Assembly (NCBI RefSeq): GCF_003234795.2
Contig: NZ_CP126268.1
Location: 2,852,001-2,916,000 of the forward strand
Direction of reading: 5' to 3'
Source: Curtobacterium sp. MCLR17_032
Lineage (GTDB): Bacteria > Actinomycetota > Actinomycetes > Actinomycetales > Microbacteriaceae
Length of the DNA: 64,000 nucleotides
Shown: one piece after another, positions 61,676 to 64,000 of the stretch
Numbering within the stretch: the first letter of the stretch is position 1
Layout of the letters: each line of letters opens with the position of its first letter
Translations under genes and position numbers: made by a program
Notes under the pieces: generated by a model
What the model was told of the DNA's origin: nothing
Database searches by the model: none
Seen by the model: the letters and a program-made list of their open reading frames with translations, nothing else

Positions 61676-62683
61676 ATGCGCGCCACCGTGCGGGACGTGG
61701 CCGCCCTCGCAGGGGTGTCCCCGAAGACCGTCTCCAACGTCGTCAACGGCGGTGTCGTCGTGCGCCCGGAGACCCGCGCCCGCGTCGAGGCGGCGGTCGT
61801 CGAACTCGGGTACGTGCCGAACCTGTCCGCCCGGGGGCTGCGGAACGGCCGGACCGGCGCGATCGCAGTGACGTTGCCGGAGCTCGCGAGTGCGTACTCG
61901 GCCGACCTCGCCCGCTGGTTCGTGGTCCTCGCGCACGACCGCGGCCTGGTCGTGCAGCTCGAACAGACCGCGACCGACCCGGAGCGGGAGCGTGACCTGG
62001 TCTCCCGGGCGCGGGCGCACCTGGTCGACGGGCTGGTCCTCAACCCGGTGTCGCTCGATGCCAGCACCCTCGCGAACACCGCCGGACTGCCGCCCACCGT
62101 CGTGATCGGCGAGGTCGAACCGGAGCACGTCGACCAGGTGCACGTCGACAGCCGGGCGGCGGCGCGCGAGGTCACGACGATGCTGCTCGACCGCGGGCAC
62201 CGACGGATCGCGATCGTCGGTGCCGAGCAGGACGACGCGGTCACCGCAACCGCCCGCCTGCGGCAGCTCGGCCACGAGGACGCGCTCGCCGCACAGCTGG
62301 TCCCCGTCGACCCGGCCCTGCGGGTCCCGCTGCCGGAGTGGACGACCTCGGCCGCAGCGAGGACGTTCGGCGAGTGGCTCGACCGGAACCCGCTGCCCGA
62401 CGCGGTGTTCGCGTTCACCGATTCGATCGCGTTCGGCGTGCTGCACGTCCTGGCCAGCCGGGGCGTCCGTGTGCCGGAGCAGGTGAGCGTCGTCGGGTTC
62501 GACGACGTCGACCAAGCGGCGTTCGCGGTGCCCGCGCTGACGACGGTGTCGTTCGACCGGCGGGACTTCGCGGCGGCGGCCCTCGACCTGCTCGAGCGGC
62601 GCATCGAGGACCGGGAGGCGCCGGTCCGGACCGTCGTCGTGCCGCACCGGATCGTCGAGCGCGCGAGCGTCGCGGGGCACTGA
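61676..62683 (+). CDS. LacI-family regulator next to the GH10 gene
   Basis: A 335-residue repressor starting MRATVRDVAALAGVSPKTVSNVVNGG, the canonical LacI HTH, with hinge residues VVELGYVPNLSARGLRNG. The effector domain includes TGAIAVTLPELASAYS, LLDRGHRRIAIVGAEQ, AVFAFTDSIAFGVLHVL and QVSVVGFDDVDQAAFA. A -10-like TACGGT lies 6 nt before the ATG, suggesting a leaderless transcript. It differs from the 56073 regulator and may respond to another sugar; control of the xylanase gene is inferred from adjacency. Confidence 0.93.
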   Translation: MRATVRDVAALAGVSPKTVSNVVNGGVVVRPETRARVEAAVVELGYVPNLSARGLRNGRTGAIAVTLPELASAYSADLARWFVVLAHDRGLVVQLEQTATDPERERDLVSRARAHLVDGLVLNPVSLDASTLANTAGLPPTVVIGEVEPEHVDQVHVDSRAAAREVTTMLLDRGHRRIAIVGAEQDDAVTATARLRQLGHEDALAAQLVPVDPALRVPLPEWTTSAAARTFGEWLDRNPLPDAVFAFTDSIAFGVLHVLASRGVRVPEQVSVVGFDDVDQAAFAVPALTTVSFDRRDFAAAALDLLERRIEDREAPVRTVVVPHRIVERASVAGH

Positions 62684-62723
62684 GGACGCTCGGGGTGACG
62701 GGTCCGGGGGCGTCCTCAGCCCC

Positions 62724-62778
62724 GAGGTCGCATGAACTGCTGCCACCGGGTACCCGCGACGGCAGATTGTGCGACCTC
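62724..62778 (+). repeat. Inverted repeat after the second LacI gene
   Basis: GAGGTCGCA (62724-62732) pairs with TGCGACCTC (62770-62778), with an inner CTGCTGCC/GGCAG partial pairing and a long loop. Placed 40 nt after the LacI stop; it may act as a terminator or belong to a repeat family. Confidence 0.6.
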
Positions 62779-62795
62779 AGCTCGGGGCGGCCGGC

Positions 62796-62909
62796 ATGTC
62801 GTGCGACCACGGCAGGAGCGTCGCCGTCGTGAGTGACCTGGAGGAGGACATCGCGACCGGCCACATCCCGTCCCGGCGCGCGGCGGTCGACGGCGTCCTC
62901 GACATCTGA
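62796..62909 (+). CDS. Short open frame, possible gene remnant
   Basis: A 37-codon frame (MSCDHGRSVAVVSDLEEDIA..., ending SRRAAVDGVLDI) that reads like the C-terminal end of a larger helical protein. There is no evident ribosome-binding site. It may be a remnant of a deleted gene, or noise. Confidence 0.25.
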   Translation: MSCDHGRSVAVVSDLEEDIATGHIPSRRAAVDGVLDI

Positions 62910-62918
62910 CCCGGACGG

Positions 62919-63590
62919 CTACGTCCGCGCCTCGGTCCGCCGCGGCTTCAACCGCTCGGGGGCGTCCGTCGCCGGCACCCATTCGCAGGTGAACGACCCG
63001 CGGTAGCCGAAGAGGAACCCGAACAGCCGGTTGCGGACCTCGAGGTCGACGTGGAACGACTCGTCCTCGTCCGACCACCACTCGTGCAGGGTCGCCCGCC
63101 CGCTGAACAGCATCGGGAACCGGAACGACAGCGGTCCCTCGTGGAACCGCTGCGCGTCCGAGGTCAGGACGAGTCCACCGCGCTCGTCGACGGCCAGGTC
63201 GAGGTCGACCGCCAGGTGCTGGTGCGAGCCCAGGTAGTCGAGCACCCGACCGTCGACGAGCACCATCGTCGCGTCGAACCGTGCCGTGCGGCCGGAGCGG
63301 ACGGAGTACGTCCGCACGAAGGTCACCGTCTCGCGGCCGAGGGCATCGCGGTACGGGTAGTTCTCGATCGTGAACGGGACGTCGTCACCGACGTCGGGGA
63401 CCAAGATGTTCCGGAGCCGGCCGATCTGCAGGAACGGCACCGTCCACCAGGGCCCGCGGCGGATCGACTGCATGACACCGCGTCCGACGCACGCCTCGGC
63501 GGCGTCGAGTCCGACGCCGAACCGGCGCTGCATCATCGGGTGCAGCCGGTCGAAGTCGGCACCGAGCGCCTCCTGGAACACCGAGGTCAT
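62919..63590 (-). CDS. DUF4166 domain protein
   Basis: A 223-residue protein beginning MTSVFQEALGADFDRLHPMMQRRFG, which is the DUF4166 start signature, with VGRGVMQSIRRGPWWTVPFL and ending in GYRGSFTCEWVPA. Proteins of this family are often fused to, or next to, NAD-dependent epimerase-like proteins. Function unknown. ATG 63590 overlaps the stop of the next gene upstream (ATGA), so the two form an operon. Confidence 0.88.
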   Translation of the reverse strand: MTSVFQEALGADFDRLHPMMQRRFGVGLDAAEACVGRGVMQSIRRGPWWTVPFLQIGRLRNILVPDVGDDVPFTIENYPYRDALGRETVTFVRTYSVRSGRTARFDATMVLVDGRVLDYLGSHQHLAVDLDLAVDERGGLVLTSDAQRFHEGPLSFRFPMLFSGRATLHEWWSDEDESFHVDLEVRNRLFGFLFGYRGSFTCEWVPATDAPERLKPRRTEART

Positions 63591-64000
63591 GCCGTTCCTC
63601 CGGGTCGGGACGTCGCACTGGGTCGGGCGAGGGACGCCAGGCTCGCCGGGGCGTCCCGCAGGTGGTCGGCTCGGCGCGTCCCGCCGGCGGGTGCGCGGAG
63701 CGTCCGGGAGGCCCGTGGCCGGTCCCGCCGCCAGACCGCCAGCACGCTGCCGAGCGGCCACGCCTCCGGCGCGGCTCCGCCCTCGAGCCAGATGCGGAGC
63801 CGGTCGAAGCTCCAGGCGGTCGCCCACCCGAGCAGCGGCCGGACGACGAGGTCGAGCGGCCCCCATCCGGATTCGTAGTCGTAGCCGGTGATGAACCGCG
63901 TCCGGCCGTCGTCGGTGGGCATGTACCGCCAGTAGCCGCGGCCGGTCCGGATCGGGGACAGCCGGTCCTCGGTGGCGAAGCGGAGAGCCGAGGTGCGCGT
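63587..64000 (-). CDS. SRPBCC/lipid-type protein partner of DUF4166, 5' end outside the window
   Basis: The visible 137 codons start upstream of the window edge (frame open to 64000, beginning ...TSALRFATEDRLSPIRTGRG). The protein includes YWRYMPTDDGRTRFITGYDY and DLVVRPLLGWATAWSFDRLR, resembling polyketide-cyclase/SRPBCC-like proteins of such operons. An internal Met at 63922 is not the likely start, because the frame upstream has natural sequence. About residues 85-100 from the visible start (RPRASRTLRAPAG) carry half a REP-like sequence. Confidence 0.7.
   Translation of the reverse strand, partial: TRTSALRFATEDRLSPIRTGRGYWRYMPTDDGRTRFITGYDYESGWGPLDLVVRPLLGWATAWSFDRLRIWLEGGAAPEAWPLGSVLAVWRRDRPRASRTLRAPAGGTRRADHLRDAPASLASLARPSATSRPGGTA

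Overview
The window is GC-rich throughout. Its genes are tightly packed with many 1-4 nt stop/start overlaps (ATGA, GTGA, TGATG), many GTG starts, and several apparently leaderless promoters with a -10 hexamer 6-7 nt before the start codon. Gene content (Pmt next to rsmI, metG-tatD-rsmA-ispE neighbourhood, HrpA, LacI-type sugar regulons) points to an actinobacterium of the Microbacteriaceae, most likely Curtobacterium or a close relative. That assignment is inference from style and content; no rRNA gene is present.

Left end (1-3.7 kb): one end of an integrated mobile element abutting the 3' end of tRNA-Ser(UGA). It holds an HTH repressor gene divergent from a second small HTH gene, a strong bidirectional terminator, a small gene preceded by a near-perfect actinobacterial LexA (SOS) box, and a seven-gene operon of small overlapping genes ending in a tyrosine integrase. 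Two of those genes (42 and 36 codons) are very short. The repressor promoter and the integrase-operon promoter share a 15-bp operator core, in each case placed between the -35 and -10 positions. The rest of the element lies outside the window.

3.7-44 kb is chromosomal backbone: tRNA-Ser, a HAD phosphatase and serS; diacylglycerol kinase; pheA; a MarR-GNAT fusion; a molybdenum block (sulfite-oxidase-like protein, moaA, moaD, modCBA, a MoeB/rhodanese protein, a TOBE regulator) with two GT-C membrane glycosyltransferases; ispE; a sulfur block (metY, LLM flavin monooxygenase, ATP-grasp); an XRE regulator/SDR pair; rsmA-tatD-metG and rsmI/pmt; a TetR/MFS efflux pair with visible operators; sseA; an epimerase-like gene; a YyaL-type protein; hrpA.

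44.4-47.3 kb is an A+T-richer island that appears to have inserted into, and split, a three-helix membrane-protein gene (3' half at 43974-44435, 5' half at 47323-47745). Its cargo is a membrane-anchored endonuclease/exonuclease/phosphatase protein, a small secreted protein and a dedicated-looking signal peptidase I.

47.8-64 kb: VOC and YbaK proteins, a Bcr/CflA-like MFS pump, then an inferred plant-polysaccharide (xylo-oligosaccharide-like) locus: GH3 glycosidase, sugar ABC transporter, LacI regulator, and further right a cytosolic GH10 xylanase with a second LacI regulator. Between these are several lineage-specific small membrane or lipoproteins and an apparently eroded gene. The window ends in a DUF4166 gene and a truncated partner gene.

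Scattered through the chromosomal intergenic spaces are seven copies of a 41-43 bp palindromic REP-like element with invariant 11-bp ends (GGACGGGAGGC...GCCTCCCGTCC), plus half copies inside coding genes.
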